NCBI RefSeq assembly: GCF_003584125.1
Contig: NZ_QXFL01000003.1
Coordinates: forward strand, 310,001-374,000
Source of the DNA: Aurantiacibacter zhengii
Lineage (GTDB): Bacteria > Pseudomonadota > Alphaproteobacteria > Sphingomonadales > Sphingomonadaceae
Direction of reading: 5' to 3'
DNA: 64,000 nt
Positions 28,898 through 38,365 of this stretch are shown piece after piece (position 1 is the first letter of the stretch; every line of letters begins with the position of its first letter). Below the pieces are notes generated by a model, which saw only the letters and a program-made list of their open reading frames with translations, had not been told where the DNA came from and made no database searches. The position numbers and the translations under genes are program-made.

Positions 28898-30007
28898 CTA
28901 ACTACTCGTATCCATTCCTGGCTCGCCCGCTTCCCAGATGGCTTCGGCAGCCGAAGCAACGCGGCGCATGGCGATGGCTTCGGGCATGTTCTCGCGGATG
29001 AAGGCCAGCATTCCCTCGCGGATCTGGCATCGTAGGTCGAAGGCCTCGGATGCGTTGCGCGCGCTCATCAGCAGGCGCAACTCCATGGAATCGAGCGTTG
29101 TCTCCGTTACCTGCACGGCCTTCACGCGCTTGTCCCAGTTCTCGTTCGCGATCACCTGTCGCTCGAATTCCGCGCGCAGGCGCTCGACATCGGCCAGCGG
29201 GTCGAGGTGGAGGAAAACGGTTCCGAGCAGTTCCGATCCCTTGCGGGTCCAGTTCTGGAAGGTTTCCTCCAGGAACTTGTTCACCGGCACCACCAGTCGC
29301 CGCTCGTCCCACACGCGCACGATCACATAGGTGGTCCGGATATCCTCGATCTTGCCCCATTCGCCGTCGATGATCACGACATCGTCGATGCGGATGGGTT
29401 CTGTCAGCGCCATTTGCAGTCCGCCGATCAAGGCCTTCAGCGCAGGCTGCGCGGCTGCACCCACGGCAAGGGCGGCGAGCCCGGCAGAGGCCATCAACGT
29501 CACCCCGATATCGCGCACGCCCGGAATCGAGAGCAGCATCAGGCCGATGGTAATGAAAATGATCAGGAAAGTGCCGATGCGGCTGAAAATGGCGAGGCGC
29601 GTGCGGCGGCGGCGGGCGGAAAGATTGTCCGCCACGTCGATATCGGCGCGCAGTTCCATTGCCGCCACAAGTGCGCGCATGATGGCAAGCGCGATCCAGC
29701 CGATCAGTGCGGGCATCACGAAACCGGCGATCTTCTCCCACGCGACGTCAAGTGCGGGAACTTCCCGTGCTGCCAGCACGATCCCCAGTGCCACCATGGC
29801 CCACTTGCTGGGGCGGGCGAGGTGCCGGACGACGATATTGTCCGCGGTGCTGTCGCTCGAACCCGCGATCTTTCTCAGCACGCGGAACACCACGTAATGG
29901 ATGACCAGCGCCAGCAGCACGCCGACACCCGCAGCCAGCGCCGCGACGAACCAGGTCTCCCAACCGTCGGGTATCGCCTCGCGCAGTGGTTGGAGGAAAT
30001 CAGCCAT
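28898..30007 (-). CDS. MscS family mechanosensitive channel
   Basis: Encodes 369 aa with four to five N-terminal membrane segments, the MscS pore region (ASAGLAALAVGAAAQPALKALIGGLQMA) and beta domain (IDGEWGKIEDIRTTYVIVRV, then VPVNKFLEETFQNW). Releases solutes on hypo-osmotic shock. The start overlaps the polA stop by one base (TGATG on the minus strand), so it is co-transcribed with polA. Confidence 0.93.
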   Translation of the reverse strand: MADFLQPLREAIPDGWETWFVAALAAGVGVLLALVIHYVVFRVLRKIAGSSDSTADNIVVRHLARPSKWAMVALGIVLAAREVPALDVAWEKIAGFVMPALIGWIALAIMRALVAAMELRADIDVADNLSARRRRTRLAIFSRIGTFLIIFITIGLMLLSIPGVRDIGVTLMASAGLAALAVGAAAQPALKALIGGLQMALTEPIRIDDVVIIDGEWGKIEDIRTTYVIVRVWDERRLVVPVNKFLEETFQNWTRKGSELLGTVFLHLDPLADVERLRAEFERQVIANENWDKRVKAVQVTETTLDSMELRLLMSARNASEAFDLRCQIREGMLAFIRENMPEAIAMRRVASAAEAIWEAGEPGMDTSS

Positions 30008-32841
30008 CAGTGCGCGGCATCCCAGCTTTCCCCGGTGCCGATCTCTATCCCTAGCGGCACGCTGAGTTCGACAGCGGGCAGTGCGGCTTCCGCCATGACT
30101 TTCTCGATCACGGGAGAGGCAGCCGCCACGTCTGTTTCGGGCAGTTCGAACACCAGCTCGTCATGCACCTGCAGCAGCATGCGCACGTGGCCCAGGTCCG
30201 CTTCGCGCAGCGCGGGCAGCATCCGGGCCATCGCGCGCTTGATAATGTCGGCGCTGGTACCCTGGATAGGCGCATTGATGGCGGCACGCTCGCTGCCCTG
30301 TCGTTCCGCCTGGTTCCTGGAGTTGATCCGCGGGAACCACGTCTTGCGACCGAACAGCGTTTCCGAATAGCCTTTCGCCCGCACCGTCTCCAGCGTCTGG
30401 TGGATGTAGTTCTGGATACCGGGGAAGCGCTTGAAATAGGTGTCGATCACCTCCTGCGCCTCGTCCGGCTCGACACCCAGGCGCCCGGCAAGGCCCCAGC
30501 GAGAAATGCCGTAGAGGATGGCGAAATTGATGGTCTTGGCCTTGGCGCGTGTGTCGCGGTCGACCTCGCCGTACATCTCCCGTGCCGTGCGCGCGTGGAT
30601 ATCCTCGCCTTCGGCAAAGGCTTCGCGCAGTTCCGGTACATCGGCCATGTGCGCGGCAAGGCGAAGTTCGATCTGCGAATAGTCGGCGGCGAGCAGCACG
30701 TTGCCCGCCTCCGGCACAAAAGCCTTGCGGATCTCGCGACCGATCTCGGTGCGGATGGGAATGTTCTGCAGGTTGGGATCGGTGGATGAAAGCCGCCCCG
30801 TCTGCGCGCCCACCAGTGAATAGCTAGTGTGCACACGGCTGGTGTTCGGGTTGATCGCCGTCTGCAGGGCATCGGTATAGGTCGATTTCAGCTTCGAGAG
30901 CTGGCGGTATTCCAGCACCTTGTCGGCGATTGTCGCGCCCTGCTGCGACAGCTTTTCCAGAATGGCCTGGTCGGTCGAGTACTGGCCGCTCTTGCCCTTG
31001 CGCCCGCCCTTGTAACCCATCTTGTCGAACAGCACTTCCCCCAGCTGCTTGGGGCTGCCGATGGTGAATTCCTCGCCGGCCTGCTCGTGGATTTCCTTCT
31101 CGATGCGGGCGGTGGTCTCGGCAAATTGTTCGGAGAGGCGGGACAATGCCGCGCGGTCCACCTTGATACCCTCGCGCTCCATCGCCGCGACCACCGGGAT
31201 CAACGGGCGGTCGACCCGTTCATAGATGCGCGCCGCACCTTCCAGCGGCAGGCGCCGGTAGAGATGCTGGTAGAGGCGCCAGGTCACGTCGGCATCTTCG
31301 GCCGCGTATTCGGTGGCCTTGTCCAGTGGCACCTGGCCAAAGGGTATCGCCTTCTTGCCGGTTCCGCAGATGTCCTTGAACTTGAGGCAGGTGTGCCCCA
31401 GGTGGCGCTCTGCCAGTTCGTCCATTCCGTGCCCGCCGCCGATGCCGCTTTCCTCGCGTCCGGCGTCCATCGCGAAGCTGATGACCATCGTATCGTGGAT
31501 CGGCGCAACGTTGATGCCGTTGCGGGCCAGCACGTTGAGGTCGTACTTGATGTTCTGCCCTACCTTCAGCACCGCGTCGCTTTCCAGCAGCGGCTTGATC
31601 GCGGCGAGGGCGGCGGCGCGGTCTATCTGGGTGGGCGTTTCGCCGAACATGTCGTCGCTGCCGTGCGCCAGCGGGACGTAGCAGGCATCGTTCGGACCCA
31701 GCGCGAGGCTGAAGCCGACGAGATCGCAGAGCATGCAGTCGAGATCGCTCGTCTCGGTATCGACCGCCACCAGCCGCGCGGCAAAGGCGCGTTCGATCCA
31801 GTGTTCCAGACGCTCCATCGTCTGCACGCATTCGTAGACGGAGCGATCGACCTCCGGCCATTCGGGCAGCGGCTGGCGATTGCCGTCCGGCGAGGCATCG
31901 GCGCCCTTGTTGTCGGCCTTGGCGGGATTGAGATCGTTTGTACGGTCTGGGCTGCCGGTCCCCGCATCGAGGCGGCGTAGCAGGCTGGCGAAACCGTGCG
32001 TCTCGAGGAACTTCGCCAGCGGTTCGGGCGGCACGCCGTCGAGCTTGAATTCATCCAGCGGCTGGGGGATCGGGCAGTCTTCACGTAAGGTTACCAGCAC
32101 ACGCGAAAGCTCCGCATCGGCGCGGTGCTCGATCAGGCGCTCCTTCAGCTTGGAAGCCTTCATGCCCTCCGCCGCATCGAGCGCGGCGGTGAGGCTGCCG
32201 TGTTCGGCAATCAGCTTGCTGGCCGTCTTGGGACCGACACCGAAGATGCCGGGAATGTTGTCGACCGAATCGCCCATCAGCGCCAGGACATCGCCCACCT
32301 TCTCGGGCGGCACGCCGAATTTCTCCTCGACCTCCTCGATGTAGATGCGCGCGTTCTTCATCGTGTCGAGCATGTCGATCTTGGCGCCGTCGACTTCGCC
32401 TACCAGCTGCATCAGGTCCTTGTCGCTCGATACGATGGTAACGTCCCACCCCTCCCGCTGCGCGGCGCGGGCGTAGGTGGCGATCATGTCGTCCGCCTCC
32501 ACGCCAGGTTCCTCGATACAGGGCAGGCTGAAAGCGCGGGTCGCATCGCGAATCAGCGGGAACTGCGGCACCAGATCTTCCGGCGGATCGGGGCGATGGG
32601 CCTTGTATTCGCTGTATATCTCATTGCGAAAACTGTGGCTCGATTTGTCGAGAATCACCGCGAGGTGGGTCGGCCCCACGGCTTTGTCGAGGTCTTCCGC
32701 CAGCTTCCACAGCATCGTGGTATAGCCATAGACCGCGCCCACGGGTGTCCCTTCAGGATTGGTGAGCGGCGGCAGGCGGTGGTATGCGCGGAAGATATAG
32801 GCCGAACCATCGACCAGGTAGAGATGCTGTTTATCGGCCAT
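30007..32841 (-). CDS. polA: DNA polymerase I
   Basis: Encodes 944 aa with three domains in order: 5'-3' exonuclease (1 to about 290, YLVDGSAYIFRAYH; SSDKDLMQLV; GVGPKTASKLI), 3'-5' exonuclease (from about 340, VAVDTETSDLD keeps the acidic pair) and family A polymerase (motif A DYSQIELRLAAH near 720, motif B RAKAKTINFAILYGIS, motif C QVHDELVFE). Functions in Okazaki fragment processing and repair. The start has ATG with GAAAA ahead. Confidence 0.97.
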   Translation of the reverse strand: MADKQHLYLVDGSAYIFRAYHRLPPLTNPEGTPVGAVYGYTTMLWKLAEDLDKAVGPTHLAVILDKSSHSFRNEIYSEYKAHRPDPPEDLVPQFPLIRDATRAFSLPCIEEPGVEADDMIATYARAAQREGWDVTIVSSDKDLMQLVGEVDGAKIDMLDTMKNARIYIEEVEEKFGVPPEKVGDVLALMGDSVDNIPGIFGVGPKTASKLIAEHGSLTAALDAAEGMKASKLKERLIEHRADAELSRVLVTLREDCPIPQPLDEFKLDGVPPEPLAKFLETHGFASLLRRLDAGTGSPDRTNDLNPAKADNKGADASPDGNRQPLPEWPEVDRSVYECVQTMERLEHWIERAFAARLVAVDTETSDLDCMLCDLVGFSLALGPNDACYVPLAHGSDDMFGETPTQIDRAAALAAIKPLLESDAVLKVGQNIKYDLNVLARNGINVAPIHDTMVISFAMDAGREESGIGGGHGMDELAERHLGHTCLKFKDICGTGKKAIPFGQVPLDKATEYAAEDADVTWRLYQHLYRRLPLEGAARIYERVDRPLIPVVAAMEREGIKVDRAALSRLSEQFAETTARIEKEIHEQAGEEFTIGSPKQLGEVLFDKMGYKGGRKGKSGQYSTDQAILEKLSQQGATIADKVLEYRQLSKLKSTYTDALQTAINPNTSRVHTSYSLVGAQTGRLSSTDPNLQNIPIRTEIGREIRKAFVPEAGNVLLAADYSQIELRLAAHMADVPELREAFAEGEDIHARTAREMYGEVDRDTRAKAKTINFAILYGISRWGLAGRLGVEPDEAQEVIDTYFKRFPGIQNYIHQTLETVRAKGYSETLFGRKTWFPRINSRNQAERQGSERAAINAPIQGTSADIIKRAMARMLPALREADLGHVRMLLQVHDELVFELPETDVAAASPVIEKVMAEAALPAVELSVPLGIEIGTGESWDAAH

Positions 32842-32952
32842 TTTCGCCTGCTAGCATGGGCGTTCGCCGCCTGTAAGCACCAAAGATCGTGCCTTGTTGC
32901 TGCCATCGGTTCGCCGCATTTGTGCCACAATATGCTTGCGCGAGGGCAAATG

Positions 32953-32968
32953 TGGCATTATTTAGGCA
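32953..32968 (+). promoter_or_regulatory. Sigma54-like promoter of acidic lipoprotein 1
   Basis: TGGCA, 6 bases, AGGCA: the GG and GC of the -24 and -12 elements have the canonical sigma54 spacing. Predicted start of transcription is about 32,979, 70 bases before the ATG. The element TGTGGCA-N7-GGCA has the same spacing upstream of the paralogous lipoprotein gene at 51,030-51,272. Confidence 0.45.
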
Positions 32969-33047
32969 TTAGAGCTGGCGGGAAGGCCGGCTTCGGGACA
33001 GGCGAGACGCCTCTTCCAAAATTTATGCAATTCAAGGATTTATACCT

Positions 33048-33320
33048 ATGCGTAAGATCGCTCTCGTCGCTGCCGCTGCTGCTGGCGCCCTGACCCTGGC
33101 CGCTTGCTCGGAAGGCACCGAAGATTCCGCCGAAGCCACCATGGAAAATGCTGCGGCTGACACCGAAGCCAACATGGAAGCCATGGGTGAAGGCGTTGAA
33201 GACGCTACCGCCGATGCCGAAGCTACCATGGACGAAGGCATGGCCGAAGCCGGTGCCGAAGTTGAAGAAGCTGGCGCCGAAATGCAGGACGAAGCTACCG
33301 ACGAAACTGCTGCGCAGTAA
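33048..33320 (+). CDS. Small acidic Ala/Glu/Met-rich lipoprotein 1
   Basis: Encodes 90 aa. Signal peptide MRKIALVAAAAAGALTLAAC with lipobox LAAC (Cys 20), then about 70 residues almost entirely Ala, Glu, Asp, Met, Thr and Gly in heptad-like helices (EATMENAAADTEANMEAMGE). Probably an elongated helical outer-membrane lipoprotein. A paralogue with the same layout is encoded at 51,030-51,272. Followed by its own strong terminator; single-gene transcript with a sigma54-like promoter. Confidence 0.85.
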   Translation: MRKIALVAAAAAGALTLAACSEGTEDSAEATMENAAADTEANMEAMGEGVEDATADAEATMDEGMAEAGAEVEEAGAEMQDEATDETAAQ

Positions 33321-33352
33321 TCGTTCGCAGCCGTTCAGGCTAACAGAACAGA

Positions 33353-33383
33353 GGGCGTGGCCAGCGATGGCCACGCCCTTTTT
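33353..33383 (+). terminator. Intrinsic terminator after acidic lipoprotein 1
   Basis: GGGCGTGGCC, loop AGCGAT, GGCCACGCCC, then TTTTT. Perfect 10-bp stem, 32 bases past the stop. Confidence 0.9.
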
Positions 33384-33416
33384 CTTTGGTTTCGCGCAAG
33401 TGGCTTTGGTCGAAAG

Positions 33417-34481
33417 TTAACGGGAAGCCGAAACGGGTGAGTGCCGGGCGTTGGCAAACTGGCGTCCGTCGCTGCGTTCGGCGTAACCATCGTAGAGCGC
33501 GCGCGCGATTGACGCGATGCGCGAATCCCGCAGGCGGCGCGCCTCTGACTTGTTGGCATTCTCGTGTGCCTGCGATGCGCTCTGCCCGGTGACGTAGATC
33601 GCCAAAGCAATCGCGCGGCCATCCGGCATCTCGATGATGCCGATGTCGCCTGCCATGCGGTTTAGCGTGCCCGTCTTGTGCGCCACGCTGACGCCTTCGG
33701 GCATCATGCCGCGAATACGGTTGCGCCCGGTGCGGCAGCGCTCCATCGCATCGAGAATGACATCGCGGCTCTCCGCACTCAGCCACTCCCCCTGGTAGAT
33801 GCCTGCCAGAAGGCGGGCCATCGTTTCGGGCGTGGCGCTATCGCGCAGGTCGATATGGTAGGTGGGGTCGAACTCGCCATCGTCGCGCACGAGCGTGGCG
33901 ATATCGCGGTCGAGGCTGAAATCGTTCAGGCCCGCGCGGCGCGCCCAGTCGTTGACCGCAGCAGGGCCGCCAACGGCTGCCAGCAGGGCATCGGTGGCCG
34001 GATTGGAGCTGCGCGTGATCATCAGGTCGATCAACTGGTGGGCCGCCATGTATTCACCCTCGCGCACCGGGGCGACGCGGGTCGAAAAGCGCTGCGACCG
34101 CACGGCCCAGAGCAGGGGGAATTCGCTGGTCAGGCTCCACCGGCCCTGATCCACCCCTTCGAGGAAGGTAGCGGCAATGGCTATCTTGCTGGTGGATGCC
34201 ATCGGGAAGCGCTGATCGCCCAGAACAGAGACCTGTTCGCCGGTGGCGAGATCGATCGCTGCCACACCAATACGCCCATCGCTGCCATCGGCAACCTGCG
34301 CGATGCGGCGTTCGAGCGGAGTTTGTGGGTCGGCGAGGAACTGCGGAGGTTCGCGGACCTCTGTGCCAAACGCGCTGTCGAAAGCGCTTTCAAGGTTCTG
34401 CGCCTGCGCTGGCGCGCTTGCAAAGGGAGCAAGGGCCAGCGCGAGGGGCGCAACAATTCGTGCAATTACCGATCTATCCAT
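33417..34481 (-). CDS. Class A beta-lactamase-like serine hydrolase
   Basis: Encodes 354 aa from ATG 34,481 (a GTG three codons upstream is possible). Signal peptide ending PAQA. Serine motif S-T-S-K at about 96-99 (MASTSK), second motif reads S-S-N at about 158-160 where class A has S-D-N, third motif HKTG near 268-271. The omega-loop region, between LDRD and LRDSATP, is about seven residues longer than in TEM and lacks the ExxLN signature; candidate general bases are D200 or E203. Periplasmic. Could be a chromosomal beta-lactamase of low activity or a related hydrolase. Confidence 0.8.
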   Translation of the reverse strand: MDRSVIARIVAPLALALAPFASAPAQAQNLESAFDSAFGTEVREPPQFLADPQTPLERRIAQVADGSDGRIGVAAIDLATGEQVSVLGDQRFPMASTSKIAIAATFLEGVDQGRWSLTSEFPLLWAVRSQRFSTRVAPVREGEYMAAHQLIDLMITRSSNPATDALLAAVGGPAAVNDWARRAGLNDFSLDRDIATLVRDDGEFDPTYHIDLRDSATPETMARLLAGIYQGEWLSAESRDVILDAMERCRTGRNRIRGMMPEGVSVAHKTGTLNRMAGDIGIIEMPDGRAIALAIYVTGQSASQAHENANKSEARRLRDSRIASIARALYDGYAERSDGRQFANARHSPVSASR

Positions 34482-34616
34482 AAATCTCACGTTGCCAGAA
34501 ACGTGCTTATCAATTGCTTAATAACACAACCGCTGGCGATCCCGACGCGATGAATTGCGCGGGATTGGCGACACGTTGAGCGGGAAACCGGTATTGCGGC
34601 GGAAACAAGGCCGCAA

Positions 34617-35024
34617 TCAAGCGTTTGCGAGCACCTTCTCGATCCGATCAAGTGGCTCGTGGGTCAGCGCCTTGTCCAGTTCACCCACCAGCCGCTTTTC
34701 CAGTTCGACGTGATAGTGGCGGCGCATTTCGCCCAGGGTCTTGGGATCGGCGATCACCACCAGTTCCTCGAATTCGCCAGCGATGGCCTTGCTGTTCAAC
34801 CACTCCGCCGCGGCGGCACCGTGCGCCAGTTCGTTGAGGTCGGTGTTGCCGCTCATCTGGCTGGCAGTATCCTGGTGCTTGACCCCGGCACTGAAATTGG
34901 TGGCGTTCAGGTCTGGCTCGGCAACCTTGGACAGCTTCGGCTCGAAGATCTGTCCATCGTTGCGAAGCAGTACGAAACGCTCTCCATCGACCAGCGCGAC
35001 GTGGGCCTTGTGCGGAACTTTCAT
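34617..35024 (-). CDS. Host-attachment family protein (baeRF-like)
   Basis: Encodes 135 aa. Opening VPHKAHVALVDGERFVLLRN and middle ELVVIADPKTLGEMRRHYH fit the proteobacterial family named host attachment protein, related to the bacterial eRF1-like baeRF group. The family name comes from Agrobacterium; the molecular role is unsettled. Soluble, no signal peptide. Good ribosome-binding site GGAGAGAAC. Confidence 0.85.
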   Translation of the reverse strand: MKVPHKAHVALVDGERFVLLRNDGQIFEPKLSKVAEPDLNATNFSAGVKHQDTASQMSGNTDLNELAHGAAAAEWLNSKAIAGEFEELVVIADPKTLGEMRRHYHVELEKRLVGELDKALTHEPLDRIEKVLANA

Positions 35025-35111
35025 TGGGGTTCTCTCCTGCCAATTGGTTGTCTCATGAACCCAACGGGCAGGAGCCGGAATCGTGCCCCGAACCGGGCCC
35101 CGCAGGCGCGG

Positions 35112-35912
35112 CTATTCAGGCTTGCGCAGGCGCCAGGCAAACTGGTCCGTCTGACCGCGGATGGAATCGTCGAACACATTGGCGGTGCGCGGGTCATCCG
35201 GGTTGGAATAGAGGTCGGATTCCTCCTCCAGCGTGAAGCCCGCGCCGGTCAGCGCGTCCAGCGCCAGCTGGCGGTCCATCCGGTGCTCTTCATTCGCGGC
35301 CATCGCGCCGCCCCCTTCCTGGGCCAGGTGATCCACGACAACCAGCGTTCCGCCAGGCTTCAGCGCATCGTAGAGCATCTGCACCCCCTCGCTCGCCGTG
35401 CCTTCGGGAAAGTCGGTGAGGTACAGGTCGTGGAAATTCATGACCGTGATGATCGTGTCGAGCGGTTCGGGCCAGCCCGGCTCGACCAGCGGCCCGCGCA
35501 GCGGAAAGACCCTTACCGGGTTGCCATTGTCATCCGAATATGGGGCAACGGCGGCGTCCTGCTGATCCGCGTAGTCTGCGTTGAAGGCGATGAATTCCTC
35601 GGGCTGGAACGCGTAGACCTTGCCATTCGCGCCAACCGCTGTTGCCAGCAGCCGCGTGATGTATCCGCCGCCCATCACGTAATCGCCGACGACCTCGCCC
35701 TTGTCGATCTGGGCGAAAGCCAGCAGCTCGCCCGGCTTGCGCGCCTCATCATATTGCTGGTCGTCCAGGCGGGCGATGTCGTTGACGGACTGCATGTACT
35801 GGCGTGCCGTGTAGCTGGTGGCTTCGTCCTGCGGTTCGGCGGTGTCGGCCTCTCCGCCGCTACAGCCCCCAAGTGCGACCAGCAGGGCGCCTGCGAAAAT
35901 GGCGTTGCGCAT
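35112..35912 (-). CDS. Exported lipoprotein with methyltransferase fold
   Basis: Encodes 266 aa. Signal peptide and lipobox LGGC (Cys 17), then a Rossmann-like domain: VGDYVMGGGYITRLLATAVG (motif I position), VYAFQPEEF, ITVMNFHDLYL and LKPGGTLVVVDH. Matches the predicted methyltransferase family COG4798, in which many members carry signal peptides. SAM is not expected outside the cytoplasm and motif I lacks the typical DxGxGxG, so it may not be a methyltransferase in practice. Confidence 0.8.
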   Translation of the reverse strand: MRNAIFAGALLVALGGCSGGEADTAEPQDEATSYTARQYMQSVNDIARLDDQQYDEARKPGELLAFAQIDKGEVVGDYVMGGGYITRLLATAVGANGKVYAFQPEEFIAFNADYADQQDAAVAPYSDDNGNPVRVFPLRGPLVEPGWPEPLDTIITVMNFHDLYLTDFPEGTASEGVQMLYDALKPGGTLVVVDHLAQEGGGAMAANEEHRMDRQLALDALTGAGFTLEEESDLYSNPDDPRTANVFDDSIRGQTDQFAWRLRKPE

Positions 35913-36079
35913 CGATCAATTCCTCCCGTTTATCCTCTGGCGCGCAAGCTACTGCCAAGGCCCGCGCCCGGCAAGCGCGGCGATCAACCGGGCAAGGGCC
36001 AAGGTCCACGCTTGACGAGCGGCGTGTTTCCGGGCCCTAATGGGTTCGAGAGAAACCAGTTTCGGGAATCGCTTCAGAC

Positions 36080-38353
36080 ATGACAAATCGAATTCGCCTG
36101 GCGACCGGCGCGTCGCTCGCCGCCATCCTGCTTGCCAGTGCTGCCGCCGTTTCCGCGCAGGACGTGTCCATCGTGCTGCCTGGCCCCATCGGTGCAGAAC
36201 CGCGCACGCTGAGCGAAGACGAGGCGACCGACCTAGCGCGCAATGGCTATTCCCCGGCAGACGTTGCTTTCATGCAGGGCATGATCGTCCACCACCAGCA
36301 GGCGGTGGACATGTCCGCCCTGGTGGAGGAGCGCACCAATACGCCGGAAATCCTGGCTGTTTCTGGCCGCATCACCGCATCGCAGGCGGATGAGATGAAA
36401 TTCATGCGCGACTGGCTTTCCAACCGGAGCGAGCCACTCGACATGGCTGGAATGGGCCATGCGGGGCATTCTGGCATGGCCGGCATGGCAACGCCCGAGC
36501 AGATGCAGGCGCTCGCCGATGCGCGCGGCACTGCATTCGATCGCCAGTTCCTCGAAATGATGGTGCGCCACCACCAGGGCGCGGTCACGATGGTGCGCGA
36601 ACTGCTCGACCAGCGCGGCACTGCGGCGGACCCGCTGATGTACGATTTCACCAGCGAAGTGGTGAACGACCAGAACGCCGAGATCGAGCGCATGAACGCC
36701 GTACTCGCCAACCTGTCCGACGACCCGCGCGCCACCCTGGCGGCCGGCGTGTTCGACGCGGAGGAAGCGATCAGCAACCTTCGCCACGTCGCTTTCCTGC
36801 GCAAACCCGCGGGCTTCTTCGATCCCGAAAATCCCGGCGACCTGCGTCCGCGCATCGACAATGACGAGGACGAGGAAGCCGGCGAAGATGCCACGCCTGC
36901 CGATGAACATGCAGGCCACGCCGGACATGCCGGCATGGATGCAGCCGATGCCGGGGAAGATGGCGAGGAAGAACCCGAGCCCCGCTTTGCCGAGCGCGGG
37001 GGGATGCTGAGCTTCTCCAACACCGATATCGCCTTCTCCGGCGACTTGATGGTGGCGGGCAGCTATCATGGTTTCAACGCCTATCGCCTGGGCGAGGACG
37101 GCGTGCCGACGCTGGTCAGCAGCGTTGTCTGCCCCGGCGGTCAGGGTGACGTCTCGATCGCTGGCGATATCCTGATCATGAGCGTGGAGGAAACCCGCGG
37201 ACGGACCGACTGCGGCCTCGAGGGCGTCACGGAGCGGGTGAGCGAGGATCGCTTCCGCGGCCTGCGAATATTCGACATTTCCGATATCACCCGCCCGCGT
37301 CAGGTGGGCCAGGTGCAGACCTGCCGTGGCAGCCACACCCATTCTCTTGTCACCCAGACCGATGACAGCCTGATCGTCTACAATTCGGGCACCGGTTCCG
37401 TGCGCGAGAGCGAGGAGCTGGAGTTCTGCGTGGGGGACGTGCCGGGCGATACCCGTACCGCGCTGTTCAGCATCGACGTGATCGAGATTCCCCTCGCGAA
37501 CCCCGCTGCATCGCGCATCGTATCGAGCCCGCGCGTCTTCGCCGATCCCGAAACCGGTCGGCTTGGCGGCCTGTGGCTCGGCGGTGACCATGGGGAGGAT
37601 ACGCAGGACACCCGTCGCACCGACCAGTGCCACGACATCACCGTTTTCCCTGCACTGAACCTCGCGGCAGGCGCCTGTTCGGGGAACGGCATCATCTTCG
37701 ACATTTCCGATCCCCTGAACCCCGTGCGCAAGGACGAGGTCGTCGATCCGGGCTTTGCCTACTGGCACTCTGCGACGTTCAACAACACCGGCGACATCGT
37801 GCTGTTCACCGACGAATGGGGCGGTGGCGGCCGTCCGCGCTGCCAGGCCAGCGATCCGCGCAACTGGGGCGCCAATGCTTTCTATGCGGTGGTCGATGGC
37901 CAGCTGGAATATCGCGGCACTTTCAAGCTGCCTGCGCCGCAGGGCGAAACCGAAAACTGTGTCGCGCACAACGGTTCGATCATCCCGGTACCGGGGCGTA
38001 ACATCTTCGTGCAGGCGTGGTACCAGGGCGGTATCTCGGTGATCGATTTCACCGATCCCGCAAACCCGTTCGAGATCGCCTATTTCGACCGTGGGCCGGT
38101 TGACAAGGACCAGCTCGTCACTGCCGGTTACTGGTCGGCCTACTGGTATAACGGACGCATATACGCGACCGAGATCGCGCGCGGGATCGACGTCTTCGCG
38201 CTGGAGCCGAGCGAGCACCTGACCGCCGCCGAGATCGCCGCTGCCGAAGCTGCCAGCTACCGCGATGGGGTGTTCAACCCGCAGACGCAGTATCCGGTCA
38301 CCTGGAGCGAAGAGGTGCTGGAAGCGGTCGAGGAAAGCCGGATGGGCGGCTAG
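36080..38353 (+). CDS. DUF305 and LVIVD-repeat fusion protein, copper cluster
   Basis: Encodes 757 aa. Signal peptide ending SAQ, then a DUF305 (ferritin-like) domain about 40-230 with two His-His motifs (VHHQQAVDM, RHHQGAVTM). A His/Met/Ala-rich acidic linker (about 265-305, EHAGHAGHAGMDA) follows, then a long region with LVIVD-type repeats (IFDISDITRPRQVG, IFDISDPLNPVRK, VIDFTDPANPFEI) expected to form a beta propeller. Exported; the His and Met richness fits metal binding. It lies tail-to-tail with copB, 12 bases apart. Confidence 0.87.
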   Translation: MTNRIRLATGASLAAILLASAAAVSAQDVSIVLPGPIGAEPRTLSEDEATDLARNGYSPADVAFMQGMIVHHQQAVDMSALVEERTNTPEILAVSGRITASQADEMKFMRDWLSNRSEPLDMAGMGHAGHSGMAGMATPEQMQALADARGTAFDRQFLEMMVRHHQGAVTMVRELLDQRGTAADPLMYDFTSEVVNDQNAEIERMNAVLANLSDDPRATLAAGVFDAEEAISNLRHVAFLRKPAGFFDPENPGDLRPRIDNDEDEEAGEDATPADEHAGHAGHAGMDAADAGEDGEEEPEPRFAERGGMLSFSNTDIAFSGDLMVAGSYHGFNAYRLGEDGVPTLVSSVVCPGGQGDVSIAGDILIMSVEETRGRTDCGLEGVTERVSEDRFRGLRIFDISDITRPRQVGQVQTCRGSHTHSLVTQTDDSLIVYNSGTGSVRESEELEFCVGDVPGDTRTALFSIDVIEIPLANPAASRIVSSPRVFADPETGRLGGLWLGGDHGEDTQDTRRTDQCHDITVFPALNLAAGACSGNGIIFDISDPLNPVRKDEVVDPGFAYWHSATFNNTGDIVLFTDEWGGGGRPRCQASDPRNWGANAFYAVVDGQLEYRGTFKLPAPQGETENCVAHNGSIIPVPGRNIFVQAWYQGGISVIDFTDPANPFEIAYFDRGPVDKDQLVTAGYWSAYWYNGRIYATEIARGIDVFALEPSEHLTAAEIAAAEAASYRDGVFNPQTQYPVTWSEEVLEAVEESRMGG

Positions 38354-38365
38354 GCCCTTCTAGCG

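Noticed and set aside
32925-32945. Second, oppositely oriented TGGCAC element (minus strand) near polA
   Set aside because: The -24 half is perfect but the -12 half reads CGGC, and polA is not a typical sigma54 target; more likely part of the inverted repeat TGCCACA...TGTGGCA.
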